This document shows, piece by piece, positions 12,345-24,160 of a DNA stretch of 64,000 nt; within the stretch, counting starts at the first letter, position 1; each line of letters starts with the position of its first letter. A model generated the notes under the pieces. That model was not told the origin of the DNA. It ran no database searches and saw nothing but the letters and a program-made list of their open reading frames with translations. Both the position numbers and the translations under genes were made by a program. The stretch covers positions 1 through 64,000 of the forward strand of contig JAKJXP020000016.1 of NCBI GenBank assembly GCA_022225965.2, given 5' to 3'. The DNA is from Diatrype stigma. Lineage: Eukaryota; Ascomycota; Sordariomycetes; Xylariales; Diatrypaceae.

Positions 12345-14700
12345 TATATTAAGTTTATATATCTCGTAGCATTTAATAAAGACGCTATTAATTTTTAATA
12401 ATTTCAATTACGTAACGGCAATCGATTAAAAAACTTTTTTTTAATAAAACGCCGGTTTATTAAATTAACTTAGGTCCTTATATTTAAATTAATTCTTATC
12501 GTAATAAGCGTTATATTTTCTTTCGGAAATACGGTTACGGCCTTTCGAAACGGCGGGTTTATGCCGACCGTACGTAAAAGCTTTGCCGAAATAAATTATA
12601 CGTAAGCGCTTATTTCGGCAGGGCATTTTTCGATTCCGAATTAATATTGGAATTATCGTATTAAATAAGGTTTTAAACGGCTACGGAAGGAATAGTTTTG
12701 GATACGTCCGGCGGCGCCCTTTCGTCTTTTAGTCGAAATGGAAGCTCCGAATGTTTTTTTTTCTTATAAGCGGTAGTTCGGTATTTTTCTTTTCGTAATT
12801 TTAATACGTTATTAATGGCCCTTTTCGTTTTTATTATTGGACCGATTTATTACGGTTGGAATTTATTCGGCATTTAAAGTTCTTTTATTAATCGCTTTTG
12901 TTTCGTTTTTTTTAAACATTAAGCGTTTTAATATTAAGCATTTTGTTTTTTTCGGGCTTTAAAAAAGCGCCATTATACGGCCGTTTAGTTTGCATTGCTT
13001 TATTTTTAAGATTTGGTTTTCGTATTAAGCTTATTAAATTTAATTAATATTCGTTATTACGATAAAAGGCTATTTTAATGTAATCTTTTGCTTTAATATT
13101 TTCGTTTTTAATATAAGCTATAAACGGTAATAAAAATAATGCATTAAGTGCGGATTTTTTATTAGAAATTTAATTCTAACCTTTTTACGTTAATTTAATA
13201 AATTCGTTACGTAATAAAGAATTTTATTAATAATTCGTTGCTTTAATATAAAATTTCGAACGTATTTCGAAACGTATGCATTACGTATTTGGGATTTATA
13301 TATTTCCTTTTAACGAAAAACCATAAATTTTCGAATGCCGTTTTAATAACGTTTTTTTATTATCGTAATACGATTATTATTTAATTTAAAGGTTATTTTT
13401 TATATAATTTATAATTTAATATATATATATTATTTCAATTTGTTTTAATCTTTCGATAATATTAATTTCGATAATAACAGTAATTTATTTTCTTTTATAT
13501 CGTAAACCGTTCGTTAAATATTTTACTTAAGTATTTCGAAAATTTGTCGTTTCGTAAGATTTTATTCGTATATTATGTAATAACGGAAACGATTAATTTT
13601 TTTCGTTTTACCTTGTTTTTTGCGATTTATTCGGTACGTAGATTTCGTTTTTTTTTTTTCGTTTTAAATACGTTTCGTTTTTAATTTAATTAATAATCGG
13701 GCAATCTTTTGGTTCGTAACGGAAATAAGATCGTTTATAATGCAATTCGATAACGATTAAATACCGATTACGCATACCCAAGTGCTTTTGGAATTTCCGT
13801 AATTTAAAAAGCTTTCGCGTGTTGGGCTTTTTTTGTCGTTTTAACGTTAAACGGTTGCTAGCGGTTTTTTTTCGTTTTATAAGATAACGGATGTCGCTTT
13901 TTCGTTTTCGTCGTTCGTGCGCCGCTTTTCGTCCGATTCGGCGGCGATTTAACGTTAAAAATCTTCTTTTATATCGTTCGTTATAGCCGTTTTATTTCGA
14001 AAGTTATGATTAATTTTATTCGTATTAATTATTACGTTAAATATCGAAAAAAAAAATTAAAAAATTATAAAAATATAAATAATTAAAAGCTAATAACGTA
14101 ATAACTAAACGTAAACGAAATTAATAAAAAAGAATATATAGAATTATTTTTAATTATAATTCTTAAAAATATATAAAGTTTTTTTTATAGGCCTTAGTTC
14201 TTTATACGGCGTTTAAACGCCGATTATATGCCGCTTATATAATAAGCCCTTTAAATAAAAGCCATTCCTTTATATTTAAGCGGTTTTTATATTTATAAAG
14301 ATTTTAATTAAGGTATTATTTAAAATAAAATGTTTTAAAAAGCGTTCGTTATTATTATTATTATTTATTATTATCGATTATTAAAAAGAATTTATAAAAG
14401 AATAACGTAAATTTTATATTATTAACGTTAATTTATAAAAATAATTACTTATATTTACATATTCGAATTTTTTAAATGTTTAAGAAATTATTATAATAAG
14501 TAATATATTTAAAATTACATTAAAGGCCTTAAATTATTTATTAAATTAAAGCTAATTATAATTATACGCTTTAAGTTATTAAAATTTTATATTCCGACTT
14601 TTTTATTTCTAGCATTTCGAGAAATGCCCGGATTTATACATATAATATGCGCAATAGTTTAATACCTCCTTAATACATACTATATAATACCAACGACTAA
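12345..14700. other. RIP-degraded AT-rich sequence beyond the copia element
   Basis: TpA-rich, CpA-poor sequence continues to about 14,700 and then switches within tens of bases to normal composition. Minus-strand frames between about 12,800 and 14,000 read as protein-like fragments broken by TAA stops, suggesting another dead transposon, but I cannot assign the family. Confidence 0.6.
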
Positions 14701-15186
14701 GCAGCCGCCTCTAGGGTGTGATTTTCTTTAGTACCGCCCCTTCGAACCGTACGCCCCTAGTACTTATGTAGGATCTATGATTGTTACTGCGTGTGCCTAT
14801 AATATCGATTGTGTGCTTATAGAACAACTGGCAACTGAGCTGAAATTTCCTGGACTGGAAAGATGATTATGTTTAGGTTACGCGGTACTTCGAACTGGTT
14901 CAGGCCCGACCTTAACTGGTAGTATGCCCAGAAAATTAGCATGGCCATGTCCATGGCCGCTGTGTAATGCATGCTCGGTGATAGGCAAGCCGATGTTACA
15001 CAATGTGGGCGTTATATGTATGTGACTGCTCATGTTGGGTTGGCCTCTGGACAGCCCACACAATCCCATCCCCTCTTTCACCCGCTCTTCCAAACGTTGG
15101 AACCTTGCACTTACCTTTACGACTCACAACATTGATGTTTTCATCAGCCTCAAGAGCGACGACACCGAGGACTGTCTCTACACAAA
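14701..15186. other. Intergenic region and presumed P450 promoter
   Basis: Normal-composition DNA upstream of the P450 start. Overlapping small open frames here show no domain. No clear TATA box or operator could be supported. Confidence 0.5.
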
Positions 15187-16992
15187 ATGGCTTTCCTGGA
15201 GAATGCCATCACTGTTCTCGTTTATGCCAGCTATGCCTTTGCTTCATACGTACGGCTACTCAAATTTCACGCTGAGTTTGATCTAAAACTGACGTGTCGT
15301 AGCTTGTACTTTTCGTTAGTTACCGGCTGACACTCCATCCCTTGAGCGCTTACCCTGGTCCCATTGCTGCCAAGGTGTCCGATTTGTACAATCTCTACCA
15401 TGCGGTCTTGATGGGTGAACATCTGGCCATCTGGCGAAGCCATCAATCATATGGTCAGTAAGAGCCATGATATATCCAGGATTATCGAATTGTTCTAGCA
15501 TTAACTCACACATCAGCGTCACAGGTCCTGTAATAAGACATGGTCCGAACAAGTTGGTATTTAACTCCATTGAGGCATTGCAAGGTATGTGCATGAAGAC
15601 TCGTCCTGGAGAAGGTATTGTTTAACACTGCATCAAGATATCTACCACACCGATAGAGTCTCTAAGTCAAGTGCATACTACAACGTTATGCAAGCGCCCA
15701 ATGTACACAGCGTCTTTACTGTGGTCGATAAGAAGCAACATCGTGTCAAGCGTCGATTAATCGGCCAAGCTCTCAACGAACGAGGCATGCGATTGTTCGA
15801 ACCTGTTATCCTTGAGCAAATTGATATTTTCGTCAACCAAATATCTCAGTCCTGCACAGCTACCGGGCCTATCAACATGTCGCCCCGGGTCAGGTACCTG
15901 ACACTGGATATTATTTGCCTGCTGGCCTTTGGCTATCCCTTGCACACTCAAGACGACCCGGAATATCGCTTCGTTTCCAATGGAATTGTGGCGGGAAATT
16001 ATTTACAGAATATGAAGCTGCAGTGCCCCCTCTTGACACAAATCCATCTGACCGAGGCCTTACAATACGTAGGAAACATACGGGAAGAGAGGGAACCATA
16101 TAGACGTATGGTGAAAACACTGATTGGGTCTCGCATGGCTGAGGGTAAAGAGTCCAAACGGGACTTGTACTCCATGGTCGCAGATCAAATCAACACCGGA
16201 GGGTCAGATAGCATTCAAACCAGCGAGTTGTGGGCAGAGGCAATCTTCTTGTTCGCAGCAGGTCAGTCGCGTCCTATGCTTTCCACCTCACACTGCGTGA
16301 TGATAGCTGATAATTCACAACCCGTAGGTGGCGATACTACTGCTACTGTCATAGCGGCACTATTCTTTTATCTCTCCCGCCATTCAGATTGCTATAACAA
16401 GCTAGCCGATGAAGTCCGAACGACGTTTGACTCTAGCGATGAAATTCGCAACGGCGAAAAACTTGCCAACTGCCAATACCTCCGGGCCTGCATTGACGAA
16501 GCTTTGCGTATGTCTCCACCGGCACCCGGCACACCATGGCGAGAGCAAATAGAGACAGATGATGCACCATTCATTGTGGACGGTCATGTTATACCTCGTG
16601 GGACCCATGTTGGTGTGAACGTTTACTCTATTCTGCACAACGATAAGTATTTTCCGGAGCCTTTTGCCTATAAGCCAGAACGCTGGTTGTCGAAGGTGAC
16701 AGAAAAGCAAGCGAAAGTTATGCATGACGCATTTATTCCATTCTCTACTGGATCTCGCATCTGCGCAGGCAAGGCAATGGCATACTTAGAAACGAGTGTG
16801 GTTATCTCGAAGATATTCTGGCACTTTGATTTCGAGAAGGCCCCAGGTGCACTCGGCGAACTTGGCGCTGGAAGTAGCAGTGGTGGTTATGGCAGGCACT
16901 GGGCGAGCGAATTTCAAGTTTATGATGTGCTCTCCTCAACTCATGACGGACCTAACTTGGTATTCCACTCAAGAGTTCCCGCTGCACAGTAA
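15187..16992 (+). CDS. Cytochrome P450 monooxygenase (five exons, complete)
   Basis: Exons read as 15187-15249, 15303-15453, 15525-15584, 15638-16261 and 16328-16992, giving 520 residues in one frame. The protein starts with a membrane anchor (about residues 5-25), then YRLTLHPLSAYPGP, the proline-rich hinge of microsomal fungal P450s. I-helix AGGDTT is formed across the last intron. The ExxR motif is EALR (Glu357, Arg360), PERW follows, and the heme loop is FSTGSRICAG with Cys445. All catalytic motifs are present. Introns are 53-71 bp with CTGAC/TTAAC-like branch sites. The closest style is the fungal group of benzoate 4-monooxygenase or isotrichodermin 15-hydroxylase type; the substrate cannot be told. 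It stands alone between two RIP blocks with no lesion visible. Confidence 0.92.
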
Positions 16993-17643
16993 ACTACCAT
17001 TCTCTAACATGTAGGGGATTAGTTATCCCTAATATCACTGTTAAACTGAGGGTCGAGGCTGGAGTAATTTCGAGTGCAGTACAAAGCCCCTGAGCCATTT
17101 GTCTATATAAGCAAACGTTCCCTTCTTCCAGTATAGCAGTAGATACTCGGGAAACTAAGCTCGTTATCGTGACTTTCAGCAATTATGATATTGGAAGTCT
17201 TTATAATATGCCCATTTATCTTTAGCTCTAAAAAACAAAATCTGTTAATCTACTAACTGGTATTTAAAACATTCATTTTTAATTCCATATCTTGGTGATT
17301 AGTAATGTACGAAAGATAATCATGATTGGCATAAAGTGTTTACCGCCCTTGCGGAGTTTCCTATCAGTTTACATTATGACATAACTGGTTTACGGGTCCA
17401 GAGGGGTTCCAAGCCGCAACTTAGATCTATAACACCAGAAATCCACGCTTCAATTAGCTCTTAACCGCACCGCTGCTCGCTCGGCAGCCTTCATGTACGC
17501 GTCAGCGGTTCTAAGGACCGGGGAAAGAGGGGGCTATACTTAGGAGATATTTATAAGGGGGGTAATAACCCGAAAGAAAGAAGAAAAGAAAAGGAGGAGG
17601 TATTAATAAGGGGTTATTTATATATATAAGTTATCTTAATTAC
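16993..17643. other. Intergenic, passing into RIP block
   Basis: Normal-composition DNA to about 17,560, then a purine-rich GAAAGAAAGAAG tract and AT-rich sequence. No gene is seen. Confidence 0.5.
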
Positions 17644-17705
17644 GTTATTAAAAGAATAATGCTATATATTAATTAGTCTTTTTCTTTTTATATTAATTAC
17701 TTTTT
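17644..17705 (+). repeat. Left terminal inverted repeat of the MULE-like element
   Basis: This is about 60 bp matching the reverse complement of 20,848-20,908 with a few mismatches and indels. The exact outer boundary is uncertain by a few bases. Confidence 0.6.
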
Positions 17706-20176
17706 TAATTACTTATTAACGGCCCGATTTATAATAGCTTTATTATAACGTTTAATTTCTTATTTTCGAATAATTGCTTAAATTTATTAATTCTTATTAT
17801 AATACTTATATTATAATAATAATAATTATCGAAATAATTATCGTTAAAGCTATTACGATATTAAATTCGGCCGTAAAGTTCTTCGGCTTCGAATTTTCTT
17901 TCGACCTGAAATTTATGTTTCCATTATTACCGCGCCCGCATTTAACGACGATTTTTAACCTTCTTAACCGCTATTTAAGCACTTTCGATATTACAGAAGC
18001 CCTCGAAGTTGCATTTTGCGCTTTCGTAAAAAACAATAACTTCGGTTTTAAAAGGTATGGTTTTGCGAATTTAAAAAAAAAAAAAAATAACGGCTTATTT
18101 ATTCGTATCGATATACGTTATTAATAATATGTCCGCCTTTTTATTTAAAAGAAACTTTATAAGTAAATATTAAAAGAAATTCCGTAATATTTTTAAAAGG
18201 CGAAATTTATACGATAACGTTAAATTAATTAAAAGTGGTTTTTTATAATATATACGAATATAAATAGCGTTTCGTTATAATATACTTACGGGCTAACGCC
18301 GTATACGGAAATGCATATTAATAATCGTTAATTCTTAAAATAATTTCGTATTTAAATTAAGGCCTTTATATATAAGAATATAATGCGCCTTAGGAATTTA
18401 CGACGAAATATAAGCCAAAGTTTTAATAGCCGAAAAAGGCTTATTTAAATGGATATTAATAATATTCGTATTAATCTTTATAAGCATTTACGTAAAGGCT
18501 TTATTATTATATAAGCCTGTATTAAACGAATTAAAAAAGGGGTATTAATTAAAGATACGATAATAAAATAACGATTTAATTATTAAGCGGCGTATTGCTC
18601 TTTTTAAAGCATGCCTTAATATATACGAATATAAAGAAAATACTTAAAGATTCTTAATATAAATAATATATATAAAACTAATAGTTTTAAAATGCCGTTT
18701 TTTATTTATACGGGCTAAATAATAATTAAGTTTATATTTAATAAGGCTTTCGCTTTAATTTTCGATAACATTTACGAATTTTATAAATAAGTAATGTTTT
18801 ACTTAAAGCGCTTATAATTCTAAATCGGCGCCGATAATTCTTTTGTAATTATTATAAATTTCGACAAATAATTACGTAATACCACGAAAAGGATTTTTCG
18901 AAATGCGAAGTTATAAATTTACTTATTTTATATTAATAAAAACGTAATCGCGAATATCGAACGCAAGTAAATTCGTTCCTTAAAGAAAGGCGATAAGGAA
19001 TTTTCGAATGCCGAGGAATTATTTATTATAAAAAGCAATAACGGCTAATTTAATATCGAAAATCGTGCTTTACTACGAAACTTTAACCGTATAACTAAAG
19101 ATTATATAATAAATTACTTAAATGCCTTCGAAGAAATCCTTATTTTAAAGGAAATATTTTTTACGATATAGTTTTAAATAATATATTCTTATAGGCCGGA
19201 ATAATTTAATGAAATTTAAAAATCCTTATAAATATATTACGGCGAATCGTAAATAATTTCGATTAAATATTTAAAGGATATTTATATTTTTCTTTTTCGA
19301 AAAATGAACTTATGGATATATTAATTTTAATAAAAACTTCGGCATTTATATAACTTCGTTTATCGAAATAAGCCATAAAGCGTTAAAGACGTACGTATTT
19401 AATAGTAAAACAAATTTATTAAAGCTTTAATTTAACTTAAAATAATTCTTAAAAGCGCAATAAGAAAACTTCGAATTATAAATTTTAACGATATTATTCG
19501 AATTCGAAAAAACTGGATTAATAAAAAATATTTAAATAAAGTTTTTACGTAATTCTTTTTTAACGCTTTCGGGCTCATTAATCGAAAATATATCCTCGCC
19601 TTTTCCTTTATTCCTATACGATTCCGTTTTAAAATTAATTCCTTAAACGATTACTTTTGCAATTAATTCGGTATTTAAAATATTTAGGAAATTCATTATT
19701 ATTACGAAATTCATAAAAATATTTACATTATCGAAAAATATTCTTATATCGTAAGTCTACGCAAAACAAACGTCGATAGATTTTAATACTTAAATAAAAA
19801 CCTAATAATTACCGAACCGGATTTCGCTATTTTAAATCGTTATATAGGTAGGTTTAAAGGTAAACCGATTTTAATTTCGATGGTTATATTTTATTAAGCT
19901 TTTACGAATAAATAGGCCCGAAACAAAATAACCCGAGCAAAATAAAAAACAAATCCGCCGTATTAATAAGCGCACCTTAAAGCGCGGTAATAATTTAATA
20001 CCTTCGTAACGCCGTAATCGATTATATTAAAAAAAACGAAAGCATTACCGCGCCGTTCGAAAAGGCTTCGTTAATAACCCGTTTTCGAATAGCCCGTTTC
20101 CGAATAATCCGTTTATAATACGTAAGATTAAATAAAAACGAAAAACGCATTATTTCTCTTTATAAAAAGGGCTTAA

Positions 20177-20262
20177 CGGGTAACCCGAAAAGCGGCCCGA
20201 AAAGCGGCCCAGTTAGCGGCCTAATTAACGATTCGAAAAGTGGCCCGAAAAGTGGCCCGATA
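20177..20262. repeat. Imperfect tandem repeat of GCGGCCCGAAAA type
   Basis: Within the MULE-like block, AACCCGAAAAGCGGCCCGAA is followed by more copies of AGCGGCCC / AGTGGCCC separated by GAAA, about seven in 86 bp. The GC-rich core stands out in an otherwise AT-rich region, probably because it lacked CpA sites for RIP. Confidence 0.7.
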
Positions 20263-20847
20263 AAAAAATGAGTTTTACGAAACGCTTTAAATAGCGGCAT
20301 TAAAGGCCGTTAATTATATCGTAACGGCTTTAATAAAAATAAAAGGGCTTAAAATAAAGCTTCGAATTCGATTTTTAAGCGCTTTAATTTATTAATTACG
20401 AATAAACGTCGAAAGTAATAACGCGTTAAATAAAACGTTAAATATATATAATAAATAATATAACTTATTTATTTAATACTATTTAAATTATTCTTAAAAG
20501 TTTAAATTTATAATGTTTTATATATAAATTTGCTATATAACTTTTACGTTTAATATTATTAATTATAACGTATTATATTTTTTATTATTAACTTAAAACG
20601 TTTCTTTTAAAGTAATGCTTTTAAAGTATTAAAATTTCGGCTTTATTTAATTGCCTTAATTTACTTAATAAGAATAATATATAATTAAAGTTATAAAAAT
20701 AATAAAGTATTATAATATAATAAAGAGGTTTATATTATATAATTATAAAACATTATAAGTTAATAAGTAATGCATTAAATTATAACGAATAATACGTTAT
20801 AATAAGTCGGGCCGAAAATTTATAAGCGGGCCGCTAGCAGGTGCCTA

Positions 20848-20908
20848 ATAAAGTAATTAATATATAAGAAAAAAAACTAATTAATATATAGCATTATTTT
20901 ATTAAAAC
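20848..20908 (-). repeat. Right terminal inverted repeat of the MULE-like element
   Basis: This is the mirror of 17,644-17,705. Sequence changes to normal composition immediately after it (GGGGGAACGCTG). Confidence 0.6.
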
Positions 20909-22157
20909 GGGGGAACGCTGTTTTCATGAGCGTTATAAAAGTCTCGCGAGAGGGTTATAGCGCAGTGTACTCAAAGCGCAATACCTAGATAGCGGCGGGC
21001 CCTTAGGGGGTCTTTTACCCATATTTTAATATGGTCTAATCGAAGTCCTGGAGTTAATTGTAAACCATGTCAAAAGTCCTACATGGTTAAATAAAAGGCT
21101 ACGATCATCTCCAAGTGGTCCCAGTTAGGCGCTTACATCAGTTCGAGCCGCAGACGAGGTGCACTTAGATAGGTTAACACCCCCGTGGAGAAATCCGCGA
21201 CGATGCTACCTCGGGCTCTTCTTCCTACCCTCAGCCTCACCAAGCAACAGTAACATGTTGGAGAATGCTCCACTTGATGAAGGCTACCCCAGGCTACTTC
21301 GTCTGCTGGGTCGATGCGATGTGACTGAAATACCGTAATTATCAAATGATTGACGGCTGTACACACGATTCGCTGGACACTAATGCACTTGCGAAGCCTC
21401 TTGTTCCCCTGGTCAAAGTATACTACATGTCCGTTGCAAGTTGCAACCATCCGCGGTTAATGTTCAAGAGGGTTATGGCATCTGCAAATGTCGTGCCACA
21501 CGATTGATCATCACTCATGGTTGCAACATGGTACTCTTGGTGATGCATAACTGCACTTTGCCTGCTCTCCGTGATATTCCCTGTAGACGCCGCCTTTTGG
21601 ACATACACAAAATGTATCTAAGGTGAGGAAATGTCGGCCCTTTGCTATGACTAGCCAGGCTCGGCAGTTGTGGGAAGCGATTCGCTGCCAAATAACCGAT
21701 CGCTGGTTTGGATCAACTGGGTGGCAGTCACCCGTGCTGAGCTCAATGGAGTTTAACAACCCTGCGTCACTCTCGCTGAAAAACGGGTAGTTAGTCAAGC
21801 TTTCTTCGCTGCTTGGTGTACATCTGATACGATTCGGTGATACAAATATAGCATAGACGAATTGCAAAAGGTTGGTCGGGGTGGAGAGCTGTTAGAGACG
21901 GGCTGACAGCGTCAATATGGTATATTTGACATGTGATGGGCTGTCACTACGGGGGGTACACTCTGTCATCCTGGGCGGCACTTTATTCATTGGCCACTTT
22001 CATTCTGGGATTAAGTCAATATAAGTTACTAGTGATTGCTCTGGCACATAACCGAATTGTTCTGTCAGAGCCCTCAGTTTAGACAGCCTGATTTCCAGAC
22101 TTTGGTAGTCTGCACTCCTCCATTGTCTCCCTTGTAGCTCAACGAATCGGATGCGTG
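20909..22157. other. Intergenic, no supported gene
   Basis: Normal base composition. Short frames on the minus strand (21133-21450 and 21511-21867) have ordinary amino-acid content but no start context, splice structure or domain that I recognise, so I do not call them. Confidence 0.5.
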
Positions 22158-23915
22158 ATGGCTGCTATCTACGACTATGTCATTGTTGGGGGCGGAACAG
22201 CTGGTTTGACGCTAGCAGCGAGGCTCTCAGAAAGTCCCGATACATCTATTGCTGTTGTCGAGGCAGGAAGTTACTACCAAATAAACCATCCCATCTTCTC
22301 CACTGTGCCGATGTGCACTGGTGGCTTTACCGGCTCATCCCCTACTGATATGAACCCTGGCGTAGACTGGGGGTTCATTACCACTGCGCAAAAGGGTGCG
22401 GGTGGTAGGGAATTGCATTACACAAGGGGGAAATGTCTGGGTGGAAGGTGAGAATGAGCTTTGATTATGAATAAGAGAAATCTGGCGTAGCGTTTTCCTA
22501 CTGACATTCGAATATCGCCTGGCTAGTTCCGGGAGAAACACGATGATGTACTTACATCCGGACAAAGGGTCCCTCAATAAATGGGCAGAAACGGTAAAGG
22601 ACCCATCGTACACATTCGAAAACATGCTGCCTTACTTTCAGAAAAGCTGCAAGTTTACTCCAGCAGATCCAGAAATATATTCCAGAGTCGAGGTTATACC
22701 GGGACCCGGACAAAATGCTTTCTCGCCGGAATTGGGATCCCAACTATCGGGGATTTCAATAATGGTAACCTCTTGGGCTCACAATTCTGTACTTTCACTA
22801 TCGACCCTAGGACGGCGACCAGAAGCTCCGCCCAAACGGCTTTCCTGGACTCTTGTCAGGCCCGGCCAAACGTCAAGGTATTCCGGGAGACTCTCGCCAA
22901 ACGGATCCGTTTTAATCGCTTCAAACAGGCTACCGGGGTTGAAATAAGTTCCGGTCTTGTCTTAACAGCCCGGAAAGAAGTTGTCCTATCTGCCGGTGCT
23001 TTCCAGTCACCACAGCTTCTCATGGTATCCGGGGTTGGTCCAGCAGAGATTCTTAACAAGTTCAATATCCCAGTAATTGCTGACAGGGCTGGAGTCGGAC
23101 AAAACCTGACAGATTACATAATGTATGGGCCATGCCACCGCGTCAAAGTCGATACTGTGTCAACGGTAGTAGCCAACCCAGCCCAGGTAGCCCCATTGAT
23201 ATTTGACTACGTCCTAAATGCCAGGGGTCCTTTGACCAACCCGGGAGTCGAGTATGTGGCGTTTGAAAAGATACCCAGGCACCTGATCTCCGAGGATGTC
23301 GCCGCTAAAATTTCAGAGCTGCCCTCTTTATGGCCCGACATGGAATACTTCTCGATGGACGCGTATTCAGGTGATTTGTCGTTACCATTATTTAACTCGC
23401 CCAACGATGGCCATAACTATGCGAGCATCCTGGTTTCCCCTTGTGCCCCACGATCGCGAGGTAACGTCACCATTACTTCGGCGGACACGGCGGACCTTTC
23501 GATTATCAATCCCGGATGGTTCTTAGACCCCGTGGATGCCCAGCTTGCCGTGGCCGGGTACAAACGGGCGCGGGAGCTGTTTTTATCCACGGCCATGCAA
23601 AACGTCCTCCTGGATCCGGACCCTGAAAATGAATACTTCCCCGGTTGCAGCGCCGTCAAAACGGACGAGGAGATCTTGCAGACGATCCGGGACACTGTTA
23701 CTATTATTTACCACGCATCGGGAACTTGCCGCATGGGACGCGCCGCCGACCCTGATCCCAGCGCTGTGGTAGATCCTCAAGCTAGGGTCTTCGGTGTCGA
23801 GAGGCTGCGTGTTGTTGACTCGAGCGCTTTTGCCCTGTTGCCTTCGGGTTACCCATAAAGTATCGTCTATGCGCTTGCGGAGAAAATCGCGGATGACATC
23901 AAGAGCGGGACTTGA
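22158..23915 (+). pseudogene. GMC-family FAD oxidoreductase, inactivated
   Basis: Exon 1 (22158-22447) encodes the GMC start VIVGGGTAGLTLAARL. A 79-bp intron (22448-22526, CTGAC branch) completes GKCLGGSSGRN, the GMC signature. The frame then breaks at about 22,715-22,735: AFSP is followed in another frame by GIGIPTIGDF, and roughly 25-30 family residues are missing. No splice signals can bridge the gap. The second frame runs on through GAFQSPQLLMVSGVGP and IIYHASGTCRMG (first catalytic His). At the end the family PxGHPQ reads SGYP-stop: His is TAC and the next codon TAA (23856-23858). The ancestral tail continues in frame to TGA at 23913-23915. Both final changes are CpA to TpA. The original substrate is unknown. 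Confidence 0.85.
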
Positions 23916-23939
23916 TAAGATTCTCCTTACACCTCAGTG

Positions 23940-24105
23940 GCCGCTCATTTTATGTCATAATAATATTACGTATAATATAAAAATAACCTTTTTAAAAGTT
24001 TAATTATTATAATTTTTTTAATATTATAAATTAAATGTAAAGTTAAATAATAAACATTTAATAATTAAGCCGCCTATAATCTTTGGCGCTAATAAGGCGA
24101 ATTTC
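23940..24105. other. Short AT-rich RIP-like patch between two broken genes
   Basis: About 150 bp of TpA-rich sequence (ATTACGTATAATATAAAAAT...) lies between the GMC and mannosidase pseudogenes. It is too short to identify and may be a remnant of a RIPped insertion. Confidence 0.6.
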
Positions 24106-24160
24106 CACCGCTAACCAATGACGATCAACCCTAAGAACCCCTGTAAAGATCGCTCCAGGG

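Larger units (their letters stand above)
17644..20908 (+). mobile_element. RIP-degraded Mutator-like (MULE) DNA transposon
   Basis: The ends are inverted copies. The left end (about 17,644-17,705) reads, reverse-complemented, as the right end (about 20,848-20,908), sharing AAAGTAATTAATATA, ACTAATTAATATATAGCATT and a weaker inner match around CGGGCCG. The inner 3.2 kb is CpA-poor and full of TAA. A plus-strand frame at about 19,320-19,440 gives NFGIYITSFIEISHKALKTY and then FNSKTNLL, the pattern of MULE transposases (HFG..TSR.E..H..LK..L..S..DLL). A FGLINRKYILA-type run follows at about 19,570-19,600, near where a SWIM zinc finger would be. I found no convincing 9-bp target duplication. Hop-like MULEs have this size and TIR length. 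Confidence 0.6.

Noticed and set aside
17774..18124. 116-codon frame in the second RIP block
   Set aside because: It lies inside the MULE-like element, is of RIP composition, and shows no recognisable protein. It is treated as a transposon remnant.
21133..21867. Minus-strand frames of 105 and 118 codons between the MULE-like element and the GMC gene
   Set aside because: Amino-acid content is ordinary, but there is no start context, splice structure, signal peptide or family motif.
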